From Edaphochlamys debaryana (lineage: Eukaryota; Chlorophyta; Chlorophyceae; Chlamydomonadales): DNA of 64,000 nt. Position 1 is the first letter of the stretch; the number at the start of each line of letters is the position of its first letter. The notes under the pieces are model-generated. The model saw only the letters and a list, made by a program, of their open reading frames with translations. It did no database searches and was not told the origin of the DNA. The position numbers were made by a program, and so were the translations under genes. Shown one piece after another: positions 46,675 through 61,110 of this stretch. The stretch spans positions 992,001-1,056,000 of the forward strand of contig JAEHOE010000014.1 in assembly GCA_016858145.1 (NCBI GenBank), written 5' to 3'.

Positions 46675-49600
46675 ATGGCCTCGCCCGGCTGGAGCCTGCC
46701 TGCCCAACAGAGTCGGCCCGGACTTGCCACCACACTCCATCATAGACGATGCCACATAGCAACGGCTCGGCATGCGTCGCGGGGCACAAAGTGGCAACAC
46801 CCATCGTGGCCATCCTGCCCCCACACGCATCGCCCCCACCCCAGCCGCCTCGTGGGCAGAGCGGGCAGAGGCGGGGAGGACAACGGGGCGTCCAGCTCTC
46901 AGGACAACAACCCGGACGACCAGCCGCAGTTGCCCGCTCCTGACCTTCCCACGTTCATGGACGGCATCAACTGGTGCGGGCGCGTGCGGGCGTGAGCGGC
47001 CAACGGAGGACCCCAATGCACCCAGGAGCGGGGGAAGCTTGGGTGCTTGGAGAGACGGGAGGGCTGCGGAGCAGCGAGGGTTGCCGTTCCCATCCCCCGA
47101 CCCTACGCTGTGTTCCGCAGCGCACCCGTGCTCCGCAGCTCTCCCGTTGGCGTGCAGGCCCGCCTCCCACCAGAACCCATGCTTTCCTGGACGTTGCTCC
47201 CTTAGCGCCCAGGCCCCTGCCGTGCGACGGCTCACAGGCGCAGCCCCTCGCCCTCCCCCTCCCCGGTAGTCTATCGTAGTGTGTATGCGAGCGCCCGGCC
47301 CCCTTTCCGTCGCGGCTCCACTCGTCCCTTCCGCCACCCCCACCCCACCCCGCGTCCCCCGCTGCAGGTGGTGCTACACGGTGCTTGGGCTCATCTTCCT
47401 CACCGACTTCACGCCCTTCGGTGGGTGGGGCCTGGGCAACCGGGGACTCCAGAAACTGGGTGCTTGGGGGCTAAGGCTGAGGCTGAGGCTGGGGGAACCC
47501 TGGGGAATGAACTTGGGAACTTCTGGTGCATGCGACCTTTGAGGAGGTCCAGGAACCGGGGACTGGACACTGGCGCCTGGCGCCTGGGCCTGGGCCTGAG
47601 CCTGGGCCTGGGCCTGGGCCTGGGCCTGGGTCTGGGCCTGGGCCTGGGCCTGCTGGGGACCCCAAGCAGACCGTGCCGTGCACAACACGCGGTGCCCTGC
47701 CTCTCTCCACAACCCTCCCCCGACCCTCCGCGACCCTCCACACACCCCCTCCCTCCCCCGCATCACCACCCGCAGGCGCGCTGCTGCTGCAGGGCGGGCG
47801 CTACGCGGGCCCCGCCCTGGCGGCGGTGCAGTGGGGCCTCTTCGTGGGCCCCACGCTGTGGCTGTGCGGGGACCGGGGCTGGGACGTGCGGAGGGCCTTC
47901 CGCCTCTGCGGCTGCAACCCGGGCTGGCTGGCGGCGGGTGCGTGGGGGCCCAAAGGAGAGGCAGGGGCAGGGGCAGGGCAGGGGGAGAGGCGGGGAATTG
48001 GAGTTGCGGGGGTCCGTTGCAGCTGCGGTCGAGGTGGGCAGGGGCGCTCCAAGCTGGGCCCAGGGGTCCCCCGCACAGGGCCAAGCGGGAACGGACGTCA
48101 GGGGGGGAGAGGAGAGGGAGGGGGCGGTTGCGGGCGGCTGGTGGGTGCCAGAGAGGGAACACTGGGGGTGGTAGCGGGTGAGCTTACGTCGAGACTATTC
48201 ACTGGGCTCCATCCAACTCCCCACCTTCCATCCCCCCTCCCCCCTTCGATACCCCCTGTCCACCCAGGTGCCGCTGCGGGCGTGGTGCTGTGGTGCGGCA
48301 CCGCCGCCGCCATCGCCGCCCGCACGGGGGTCAGCCTGCAGGTCAGCGCGGCAGCCGCACGGGGTGGCCGTGGCCGGGTTTGGGGACTCGACCCCCTTGA
48401 GCCCCCTGAGAACACACTCCCAGAACGCTAGTGCATAGGGCTGGGAGGGCCAAAGCTCGGGGGTTGCAACCTTGCGGGCGTTGACCTCCGCTGAGTGTGG
48501 ACGCGTGTGGCTGAGACTGGCTGCCTACCTCCCTGACCGCAGGAGCTCACGGGCGCGGCGGCGGCGGCGGGCGGCGGCGGCGAGGGCCCTCTGTCGGGTC
48601 TGCTGTTCGGGGAGCTGCTGACGCGGCCGGGGGACGCGGGCACGTGGGCGGCGGTGCTGGGGACGTCGGCGCTGTCGCCGGCGGGTGGGTGCGGGGCTGC
48701 TGGGGCAGGGTGAGGGTCGTTGGGAAGGGGCTCAAGGAACAGGGGTTGGAGGCGGGTTGGGACAAGGGGGACGGGTCGGGCCTCAGCGCCCGCCTGCGGC
48801 TGCCCTTGCTGCAAACGAGCGCGGAAACGAACCTCCTGCCGTGCAGCGTCTGCACCAGCCGTCCCCGTTCCCTACAACGCCTGTTCGCCCCCCCCGCCCG
48901 CCGCCCCCGCCCCCCACCCTCCTCACCCACCCACTCGCCCTCCCCGTTCCCTACACAGCCTGTGCCATCCCTCCCCGCCCTTCACTACCCCCCTCTTCCC
49001 CCCCATCCCCCCAGTTGCCGAGGAGCTGCTCTACCGCGGCTTCCTGCTCACCGCCCTGCGCCAGCGCCTGGGCTCCGTGGACGCAGCGGCGCTGGCGGCG
49101 GCGCTGTTCGGGGCGGCGCACCTGAGGTGGGGCCGGGTGTGTGTGAGCAGGGGCGGGAGCGCTGCGGGGAAGGCGTGTGGGGGGGCAGGGGGGGGAGAGG
49201 GCAGGGCCGGGGGCGGCGCACGGGGGCGGCGCACCTAAGGTGGGGTAGGGGGTACGGGCAGGGGCGGGGGCGCTGGGGGGGAGGCACGTGGAGGGGGAGG
49301 GGGGAGGTCGAGGGGGGGCCCTGGCAGGCGGGCTGCGGGCAGGCGGGCCGCGAGCGGGCGGGCGGCGCTGTCTCCGGGCCACCTCCCGGGTGCCGAGAGA
49401 GGAAAGGGGGGCGCTCGCTGGCTGGCCGCAGGTCAGCCGAGGGGGGGCTCGGCAGGAGTCCGGTATGAATGTACCCGGCCCTGGACCGGTACTTCCACCC
49501 TTCCTCTGCGCAAGCGTTCGAGCACGCGGCACGCCTCAGTCCCTCAACAGCCTGCACCCCGGCCCCTCTGCCCATTCTGCCCCCACAACGCCCCTCCGCG

Positions 49601-50059
49601 ACCTCTCACTAGGCCAGCCTAGCTGCACCCACGCCCGGCGAGTCCCTTTGTATGTTTCCCCTCGACCGCAATCATCGCTACACCCGTTTCCCTGGTCCCA
49701 CTCCTTCTGCCCCTGCTGCCGTGCATTCCTTCCCCCGCTCCCCAATACTCGCCCCCCTCACCGGCAGGCCCCAGCTCTGTCAGCCTCACGCTGCTTGGTC
49801 GGAAGGCGGATCCCCTCCAATCCCCGACACCCCTTCCCCAGCCAGCCCCCTTCCCACCTGCCCTCATCCCCTCCCCTCCCTCCCCCACCCGACCCCTCCC
49901 CACAGCGTCCCCCAGTTCTTCGGCCTCACGCTGCTGGGCGGGGCCTGCGGCGCCCTCACGCTCCGCTCCGGCTCCGTGCTCCCGGCCGTGGCGGCGCACG
50001 CGGCCTACAACGCCACGGGCATAGGCCTGGGGGTGGCGCTGGCGCTGGCGAGCCGGTGA
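46675..50059 (+). CDS. CPBP family (CAAX/Abi) intramembrane protease
   Basis: Glutamate-type intramembrane metalloprotease. Seven exons in phase: 46675-46973, 47368-47420, 47776-47937, 48268-48341, 48543-48684, 49015-49126 and 49906-50059, giving 331 residues. The ATG at 46675 begins MASPGWSLPAQQSRPG, an Arg/Ser/His-rich leader that could be a plastid transit peptide. Membrane segments include YTVLGLIFLTDF, GALLLQGG and VVLWCGTAAAIAA. Family motif 1 is VAEELLYRGFLL (EExxxR-type catalytic glutamates and arginine), motif 2 is FGAAHLS and motif 3 is VAAHAAYNATG. All the expected polar residues are present, so it should be active. Plant relatives are plastid or ER proteins; some family members act as scaffolds. 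Two GGGCCT-type hexamer arrays flank or interrupt the gene. The exon 1 donor was chosen because it keeps phase. Confidence 0.9.
47583..47652. repeat. CCTGGG hexamer array in a CPBP protease intron
   Basis: About eleven units of GCCTGG with few variants, in the second intron. The open reading frames through it are Leu-Gly or Pro-Gly repeats without coding support. Confidence 0.9.
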
Positions 50060-51414
50060 GCTGGTGAGGCGGGGCTGGAAGGAAAAAGCGGGCGGCCTGG
50101 GCCTGGGCCTGGGCCTGGGCCTGGGCCTGGGCCTGGACCTGGACCTGGGCCTGGACCTGGGCCTGGGCCTGGGCCTGGGCCTGGGCCTGGAGGGGCTGCA
50201 GGGTGGGGCGCGAGGGCAGTTCACACACGCAGTTTGCACATGCGGGTGCGGCTGTTTGCCAATGCCGGGGGGCTGCAGGGGCAGGGCCAGGCATGAGGGC
50301 AGGGGCAGGGCAGGGCCGTGTACGTGAATGGGCGGTCGGGGCAAGGGACTGAGGAGGCGTGGGGCTGGCGGTGGCGAACGGGTGGGGCTTTGCGGGTAAG
50401 CGACGTGACGGGGCCCCAGGGCCGGGCGTGGAGGAGCCTCAGGCGGTATCGGAGGGGGGGGGCGCGTGGCGCAGGATGTAGTTGGGCAGCTTTCTCTGGC
50501 AGTGGAGCAGGGTGTTAGGCTGGGGCATGGGCGTGCAGCGGGCATAGCGGGCGTGAAGCCGCAGCCGAGTTTTGACGGAAGTTGGCCGGCCGAACGATAG
50601 CCAACATGCGGAGCACACGAGCAGACTCAGGCAGAAGCTGAGGCAACGGGCCCTGTTAGGATATCCTACTTGAGAGCGAGAGACACGAAAGTCGGGGTAG
50701 GAGGAACTCGAGCCGGTGGGCGGGCCCAGGCCTCCCGCCCCAAAGTTTCGCGACACGGTATGAGCACCCCTAAACCGCGACTCCTTGGTGCATTTGAAGG
50801 GTCGAGAGCAGGAAAGGTCAGAGTTCTCAAGGTGTAGTGCCTCCAACCGCCTGTTCGTTGTACTGCGCCATCACCTCGGACTCGCGTTTATGCTCAGTTC
50901 GGGGGCCCAGGTGCCCGGGCGCCCAAGCACCGCTTTGCGCCTGCGTTACTTGCTTTGATGACCTCTGCAATTCCCGTTTGTTTGGCTCCGAGGCGCGACT
51001 CGGCCCGCGGATGTCGGTCATCTTGGCCCACACTTACACACCAGTCGGGCGCGCGCCGCCCGAGCGTGTACTAGAGGAGATGGGTTGTAGTCTGTCTGGA
51101 CCAAAACGAGACAACTACGGCAGAGCGTGCTCTGGGTTCGGTATACGGTCCAGCCGTCGCGGATGCAGGGGGGCGGAAGGGCTACGAACCCTGTCCTCTA
51201 TGGTTCGCCAGAAGGTCTGACATTCACACGGCAGACTGTCCACAAGTCACAGCCATTACCTAGTAACACAAACCCACGCGCCCCTGCGCCGACGCAAATA
51301 TTCTCGCCGTCACTCCACACTAGATTGCCGCATGGCTGTCACACGTCGTCGCCTCAGCCCGGCAGACCGCGCGCCACACCGGCCCTAGCGATACACTACC
51401 CATAAGACACAGCG
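50060..51414. other. Intergenic between CPBP protease and sulfotransferase-like C
   Basis: About 1.35 kb. It starts with the hexamer array listed separately; the rest shows no gene. It contains the 3' UTR of the protease gene and the promoter of gene C. Confidence 0.5.
50095..50190. repeat. CCTGGG/CCTGGA hexamer array just after the CPBP stop codon
   Basis: About sixteen hexamer units beginning some 35 bases after the TGA at 50057-50059, probably inside the 3' UTR. It is the same motif family as the array in the second intron. Confidence 0.9.
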
Positions 51415-54325
51415 ATGCCATCAACTGACAGCGCCATCACGATTATGGAGCGACGCGACCCGCAAGCGCGGTGTCCGCAGTCGCAGTGTCCGCCGTGGTT
51501 CACACCGCACCCCAGAAACGCAGCCCGACTACTACCCGCGGCCCTAGCTCTTCTACTCCTAGTGCTCTCGCGAGCAGCCGATGCCAGCACTCGCCACCTG
51601 GGCCTAGTCGACACGGGTCTCACCTCCGAGGCCACGCTCCAGGCAGTGGTTGACGGAGCCATGAAGCTCGGCCGCGACGAGGCCCTGAAAGAGCACATCC
51701 TAGCGCTATCCCTGGGCGAGCCGGCCGCGCCTCGAGTGGCGTCGCTCTTCCAGGCGATGGCGAACGACCACGGCGCGCAGGTGACACCCAGCCTCCGCCG
51801 GGCGGCGGTGGCGGCCCTGCTGCTGAACGCGCGCCGCCGCAACAGCAGCAGCAGCGACGGCAGCGGCAGCGGCGGCGGCGGCGGCAGCAGCCCCGGCGGC
51901 AGCGGCGGCGGCGGTGTGTCGATTTTCAATGCGAGCGAGCCCGACACGCAGTCGCTGCTGCTGTCGCTGCACTTGGCGCACCGGCGGCAGGCGCTGGAGA
52001 AGAAGGTGGTGGAGCTGACGCACGTCAGCAAGACGGGTGGGTACGGCACTCTTAGTAGCTAGGGGCTGGGCGGAGGGGGTGGATGCAGCGTGATATTTGG
52101 GCGTGGTGGAGATCGGGAAGAAAGGTGTGGCGGTGGATGCAGGGTTTATTTGTGTGGCGGCCCGAGGGGCTCCCGCTCTAGGTGCCGTACGGTGGCAGCT
52201 GCCACGGCGGGCAGGGTGGCAGGGTGGCAAGAGGAGCAGAGGGCAGGGCACAGCGGGGCCATGCACACTCTGGCTGGCTGGGTTTGGAGATCGGGCCGTG
52301 AGCGCTGCATGCTCACCGCCGTCCTGATCAGGGGTAAGGGCAGCGGTCACTGATACCTGCCCGGGACCGCGCCCCGCCTGAGCCTCTGCCTCCCCCCTCC
52401 TCTGTGCTCCAGGCGGCTCCTCTCTCTGCCTCATCGCGGCCGCCCGCAACGGCATGCGGACGGAGGACGTGGGGAGTCAGAACTGCGTGGTTCGGTCGTT
52501 CGGGGACGAGGTGAGTCTGCCACGCTGCGTGAGCGGAGCCGGGGGTCAGCGTTGACCAGGTCAGCGTGATTGGGTTGGGGGCCAGGGGCAGCGGTAGAGG
52601 CTTACGACGCATCCGAAGTGACCCTGCCTCGGGGACGACGGTGCGAGTTCCAACGCCGCTGTGCTTGAGTCCTGAATCCCCGGCTTGACGTGTACCCTCC
52701 CCCCCGCCCCCACCTCCCTCTCCATCCGCAGCCGAGGTGGTACGACTCCGCCGTGATGCGGGATATGCTGCTGCGGGCGCAGGGGCTCCCCCTGCCCACG
52801 GGGCAGACCGCACCGGCTGCTGCGGGTCAGGCCGTGTCCGGGCAGCAGGCGGCGTTGGGGCAGACCGCGGCAGGGCAGGCGGCGTTGGGGCAGTTCGCCC
52901 TGGGGCAGGCAGCCACGGCGGCCGGGGCGGGCGGCGGCGTGACGGTTGTCGCTGACAACGGCGGGGTGACGCCCTCCTGGCTCACGGTCAAGCACCACAA
53001 GCTCAGGGGTGTGCGTGTGGCGTCCCTGGGCCAGAGCGCTTCGCTGAGGCAGGAGGGCGGCTGCCGCCTGCCGCCGGCCAACAAGCCGCGGCTGGCGGCG
53101 GGGCCGACTGCTGAGACGGGGTGCCGCGAGCGAAGGGACTGGCTGCTGGCGCGGCGGTACAGCATGTACGCCAACGAGGTACGGCGGTGGGATCCGTCGG
53201 GGTATGGCAGATATGTACGGCATCTGTGTGGCTAGGACCTTGACATTGGTTTCTGCGACTTGCTTGACTTCCTGTCAGCAGCTTGTATCCTAAGGCCGAC
53301 CTTATTGTCCGCCGCAGTACACGGCTCTGGGCGGTCGGGAGAGCTTTGAGGGAGTGCAGCCCTGCACAAGCGACATGGTGACTGTGCTCCAGGTGGGGGC
53401 CGCTGAGGGGGCCGCTGAGGGGGGGAGCACGGGGATGGGGGGCTGGCCAGCGCGCTCCTGCACGGCTTGACCACACCATCGCTCACCCTGTGCAACCACC
53501 TTGGTCCGGGAGGGAGGGGGGAGGGGGGATGTCCGCTGACATCTGCTGGGTTGCTGAACCCTGCCTTATGTCACCCCACCGCCGCTGCCGCCTCAGGTCC
53601 GCGAGCCCCGGGCCCGGCTGGAGTCTCACGTCAAGCACTTTTGGCGCATGATCCTGGAGTTCTGCCAGTCCTCGCTGACCGTCTTCGTGCCACTGCTCAA
53701 GGAGGTGTCGACCTGGACTCAGCTCATGGTGGCCCCAATTAACAACTGTGAGCGCGACGGCGCCCGGACCGCATGAAGCCTTAGGGTGGCTTGGCTTCAC
53801 TTGGCAATCCACTTGGCAATTCAAGCTGCCCTAGCTACGGCACTACTGAACAAACCCTATTTGAAACCCCAGCCCAAACCCAACCCAACCCAACCCCCTT
53901 CCCTCCCCCCGCCCCCAGACGCCATCCGCTCCCTGCTGGGCGAGGCGGTGTTCAACGCCCCCCTGGGCTCCGTGGGCCCGGAGCACCTGGAGGCCGCAAA
54001 GGGGGTGGCCCTGCAGTACGACGTGCTGATGCGGCTCGAGGACCCGCCCGGGTCCGAGCTCGCCATGCGCATGGGGCTGGGATGGTGCACCCGATGGGCC
54101 GTGCGGGCCCAGGTCAGCAACCCGCTGCAAGATGCGGGCCTGCCGCTCGGCTTTGACAAGGCCTGGGCGGAGGAGTTTGCGGCGCTCAACACGCTCGATC
54201 AGGAGCTGTACAACTGGATCTCCGTACTGGTCTCGCTGGACGAGCTCGTATACACGGCCGCAATGGGGGCGGGCTGGGACGACTCGCGGCAGCAGTGCCG
54301 AAAACTCGGGTACCGGTACGCTTGA
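51415..54325 (+). CDS. Sulfotransferase-like protein C (PAPS-dependent type)
   Basis: Inverted third member of the A/B family and the best-resolved model. Six exons in phase: 51415-52036, 52413-52510, 52732-53178, 53318-53392, 53597-53747 and 53919-54325, for 599 residues. The ATG at 51415 is followed by the hydrophobic core LLPAALALLLLVLSRAADAS, a signal peptide or anchor. Exon 1 ends ELTHVSKTG and exon 2 continues GSSLCLIAAARNGM, giving the KTGGSS 5'-phosphosulfate-binding loop split by a phase-1 intron. Exon 3 runs from PRWYDSAVMRDML through a Gln/Ala/Gly-rich insert (QTAAGQAALGQFALGQ) to RYSMYANE. Exon 5 starts VREPRARLESHVKHFWRM, the 3'-phosphate-binding motif. Exon 6 holds SLLGEAVFNAPLGSVGPEHL and ends RKLGYRYA. 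Exon 1 also has a Ser/Gly-only stretch. It probably sulfates a glycan or protein in the secretory pathway; the acceptor is unknown. Confidence 0.85.
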
Positions 54326-56117
54326 GAGCAGCCCACGGTGTGCCATGGGCGGGGGGTGGAGGTGGAGGGGTCAAGCTTGGAACGTAATGCACGACAGGGT
54401 CAATGAATGCAGTGAGAAATGAGGGTGTGGTTCCGACCAGCCAGCTGACCATGGCGTGAGAGGGTAGCAGTAGCGGCACGTCGGTCACGTGCGGGCATGC
54501 GTGAGCGTTCGCCGGCTGCGGCGGTGGTGGCTGCCCGTCGTACTCGCGGGCATGGGCCAAAACGAATGCGCAATGCCCAGGGCCTGGGGACCGTGGACGC
54601 CATGTCAAAGCCTCAAGGGGTGGTCCAGGCCTCCAGGGGTGGTATGGTGCTACGGTCCTCCAGGGTCTGGTGGATGGTATGGTTTTCTGTGTTGAGCCGC
54701 CGCCGTTAGGCTCTGCGGGAATGGGTCGCGTAGCGATCCGGTGGGGGGCTGGCTCAGCCCTCGTTTTCCGCCCCCATGGGGGCGCCCCGCTTGTCTGTGT
54801 TGACAGGCGTGACGTAGGAGCAACCACACCTGGCCTGGTGCGTTGTAGGAAGGGGCCGTTGGGCTCTTTTGCTCGGCTTGAGGGTGCCATCCCGCCCAGG
54901 GACTTCGCACGAGCCGCTTCTTGTGCTTCAAGCGGCGTGCGTGTCTCTTTGCAACTGGTTCGTCTTTCTTTCAGCACTGGACATATGGCGGCCGGTTGGT
55001 GACTGGTGATCCAGTGCCGCATACATACAATGTACGGCGCACAGGCGCAACACATGATCACCGCTAGACTGTTTGTGAGGGACCAGGCAGGAGTAGTGTG
55101 TGACCCAGTATGTGAGACCCGTTGCTGTAGGGGTTGCGGGTTGGCGCCAATAGAAGTAGGGGCAGTACCTATTCATGGCGCGGACACTGCTAGTGCAGCT
55201 GAGGGGCGTTGGCTCTTTCTATCAACTTTCGAAGTCCCCGCGCCACCCTATGGGGCGACCACCAAGCCCTTTCTGGCGTTCGGGGTTTAGGCGTGGTCTC
55301 ATTCACGGATGCTGACCTACAGTAGTGACCGGGACCACCGTAGCTCTCTCTCTCTCTCTTATGTGGAGCGGGGGTATTAGTGCGCAGGATGCAATCAACC
55401 ACAGACACGGTAGATTGGGCCCCGCTGCGCAGCGCCAGGGCCTCTCGCTCAGAGCGAGCGGGGCGTTGCCAGCTGTACGAGTACGCTCGGCGTTGCCCCC
55501 GGTCCGTGTCATGGAGCAGGGTTAGGTGCTGTGTCATGGAGTAGGGTTAGATCGGTGCCATGTCATGGAGCAGGGTTAGGTGCATGTAGCCCAGGCCTGG
55601 CCAGGACTGTTCGCCGCTCACAAGGAGCCCAGGACTCTCGGGGCATGCACCGGCAAGGCTGCGTTGCGTGCGATTCTCTTGGGCCAGTCACGGTTCGATT
55701 GACGCCAGCTCCCGCCAAAACCGCGAGCGCGCCTCGCGGCAGGCGAACGGGCCACCCCCCCGCCGCGGCCCCATGCACCGGGGCCCTTGGAAGCGCCCGC
55801 TTGCCACCTGCCCCGGTCTCTCTGCGTGAGTAGGAGCACCCTTAGACGCGCTGTGAGCGCCCCTGATTTATCCTCCCCTGCTCCCGCTCCATCCACGCCG
55901 CTCCCGCCGCCTCGAGGTGCGTTCCCTGCCGCCTGTGCACCCCGCCCGCGCCCCAGCTCTGGCCTTGGCCTTGCTGGCGACCGCTCGCTTACGCTGCTGC
56001 TGCCTCAGCTGCTGCTGCTCTGCCTGCTAGCTGCTGCTAAGTTTGAACACGCTGCAAAACAGCTGACCTCTTTGTGACCTCGATTGCCCCGCTCGATGCC
56101 TGGCTCGCAGGTGCACC
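54326..56117. other. Intergenic between sulfotransferase-like C and katanin-like gene
   Basis: About 1.8 kb. There is no supported gene. It holds a CT dinucleotide run near 55344-55360, the short tandem repeat listed separately, and a likely acceptor site (CTCGCAG, ending at 56110) just before the katanin start, suggesting an intron in that gene's 5' UTR. Confidence 0.45.
55506..55583. repeat. Short tandem repeat, three units
   Basis: Three near-copies of a unit of about 25-29 bases with the core GTCATGGAGCAGGGTTAG, in non-coding DNA. It contains GGGTTAG but is not a telomere array. Confidence 0.8.
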
Positions 56118-59312
<3,195 letters not shown>

Positions 59313-60224
59313 GCAAGCGCTGCCTAGGCAGCTCCCTGCTCGGTCCCTCGCCGGTCGGAGGCAAGGGGGCCGTGCGTCTTGTCAAGGATATCGCGGATTT
59401 GCGTGTGTTACACGGTAGCTCTAAGTATAGCGGGTACTGCGCGTACCAAGAAGAGTGGTCTGTGTGGTACTCGTGGTCTACCAAACAGTAGGGTAGAGCG
59501 CCCTTTATACTCGGGCAAGCAAGGTCTAGCTACCTCTCAGCATACTGGGAGAGCTCTAGTAGCTGTCCCGTACCGAAGGATCCAGAGGGTTCTGGACGAA
59601 CCTAGTGCCTACGCGCCTCTCTTACGCGCCATTCCTCAACACGCCCCCGCGGACAGAACACTCTGTGATCCGCGCAACCAGGGCTTCCCTACGGCTAGGC
59701 CAACACGTCTGCTAACCATGCCATTCACCACCGAAACGTCGTGCCTACGGGAAGCACTAGTGAGTAGCGCCCCCGCAAACAGTAAGTCCAGTGTCACTCT
59801 GCAGCGCTAAGTCACATAGCTGCCACACTCAAAGCTTCGAGCCTCAAAATCCATGCTCTCATCAGACAGAGATGTCCGGATCACCAACGTTTATAGTGCC
59901 ACGTCCTATGACACTGTCCGTACGCCCTAACCCAGTAAGCGCACGCAGTCGAGCCCTATTGCCCTCCAGTTAATCAGCTCAGGCTCTCATCGGACGGCCC
60001 GCATCCGGATATGGGTTAATTCAGGACCTCATCAGACCATCCCGGTCCGGTGCCGTGACAACTCACATGCATGTACTGCCGGTTGTTCGACAGGAGAGCC
60101 ACTAACCAACACAGATAGAACCACTCACGCACTAATCTCTCTCAGATCACATCAGTCCACCGGGCAAGGTCCAGCGGCTCCAAGTCCACAGTAGCAGAGC
60201 TCCAACAGGGGGTGAAGCTCCAGC
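59313..60224. other. Region after katanin, lower in GC, probably mobile-element derived
   Basis: Clearly less GC-rich than the rest. No open reading frame of note. Near 59848-60050 three degenerate copies of a roughly 30-base motif with the core CTCATCAGAC and a following GTCCGGA are seen. It lies downstream of the gag frame (minus strand), so it could be the element's 3' region or LTR. No matching second LTR was found on the other side. Confidence 0.4.
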
Positions 60225-61110
60225 TTAAAGGGCCATTTGCACGCTCCGCTGTCCTCCGTGGCGTGATCTCGATTGCTCCAGCTCCTCGAGTTCTCGTCGC
60301 AGCTCTCGGCACTCGTACTTGAGCTTGCGGCAGTCCACGCGGGTGTGACCGGGTTTGTGGCAGAAGGGGCACGTGGGGGTTCCATCGTCGCCACTGCCAG
60401 CTCCCTCGTTGTCCTGTGGACGGCTGCGGCACTGGCCCTTTACGTGGCCTGGCTTGACGCACCGGAAGCACACCTTGTTCGAGCTGTTGCTCCTGCTGCC
60501 GCCCGTGTATGCGCGGCTGGGGGCAGGACCCATGACCAGGGTAGGCCGGGGGGATTCGTGCGGAAACCGAACCTCAGCACCGTCCCGTAGTCCAGCCGAG
60601 ATGTTGAGCTCCGCTAGGGCAGCACCGAAGGTCATGTGCGCGCCCTTGAGAATCAGGTGCTTGGATACGTCGAACTCGGGGGGTAGCCCGTTCACGACGG
60701 CCATGACGGCTTCTTCTTCCGTAACATGTGAGCCGACGCTCTTGAGTTGGTTGTAGATGCCCTGAGATCGTGTCACGTAGGCGAGAGGAGTCTCGTCGCT
60801 TCCAAGTTGAACGCTGTGCAGCTTGCGAAGCAGAGTTGCCGCATTCGCACGGCACTGTTGATTGAACACAGCGGCGAGGATGTTCCACGCGTCCAATGCG
60901 CCAGTGCAGTGGCTCACGAGCTCTTGAGCGGTAGGGGCCAGATGCTCGAACATAATGCCCAGAGCTTTGCCCGACGTAGTTGGCAATGCGTTGCCGATTG
61001 GTCGTCCATTAGGGATGTCCCAGAGACCTTTGCGAAGAAGAGGACCTCGCACTTCAGTAGCCCAGGCCGGAAACGTCACGTCTGGCGCTCCGAGGAGAAG
61101 GGCTCTGTCC
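60225..61110 (-). mobile_element. Ty1/copia-type gag remnant
   Basis: A minus-strand frame ending at 60225 encodes a copia-type capsid (gag, UBN2-like). It begins near 61110 with GAPDVTFPAWATEVRGPLL then KGLWD, the typical start of the domain. It continues through TLLRKLHSVQL, VNGLPPEFDVSKHL and ends with two CCHC knuckles, CFRCVKPGHVKGQC and CPFCHKPGHTRVDC. No protease, integrase or reverse transcriptase follows on the minus strand, and the frame upstream of 61110 (open to 61577) looks non-gag. It is therefore a truncated copy or a gag-only non-autonomous element. Similar elements are common in plants and algae. Confidence 0.85.

Noticed and set aside
50064..50327. Leu-Gly repeat protein encoded by the hexamer array
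   Set aside because: It is a simple repeat after the CPBP stop codon, with no splice or start support.
55506..55583. GGGTTAG units as an interstitial telomere
   Set aside because: The units are about 25-29 bases long with GGGTTAG only once each, unlike a TTTAGGG array.
59848..60060. Evenly repeated CTCATCAGAC motif as a CRISPR-like array
   Set aside because: Only three degenerate copies with irregular spacing, in a eukaryotic mobile-element context.
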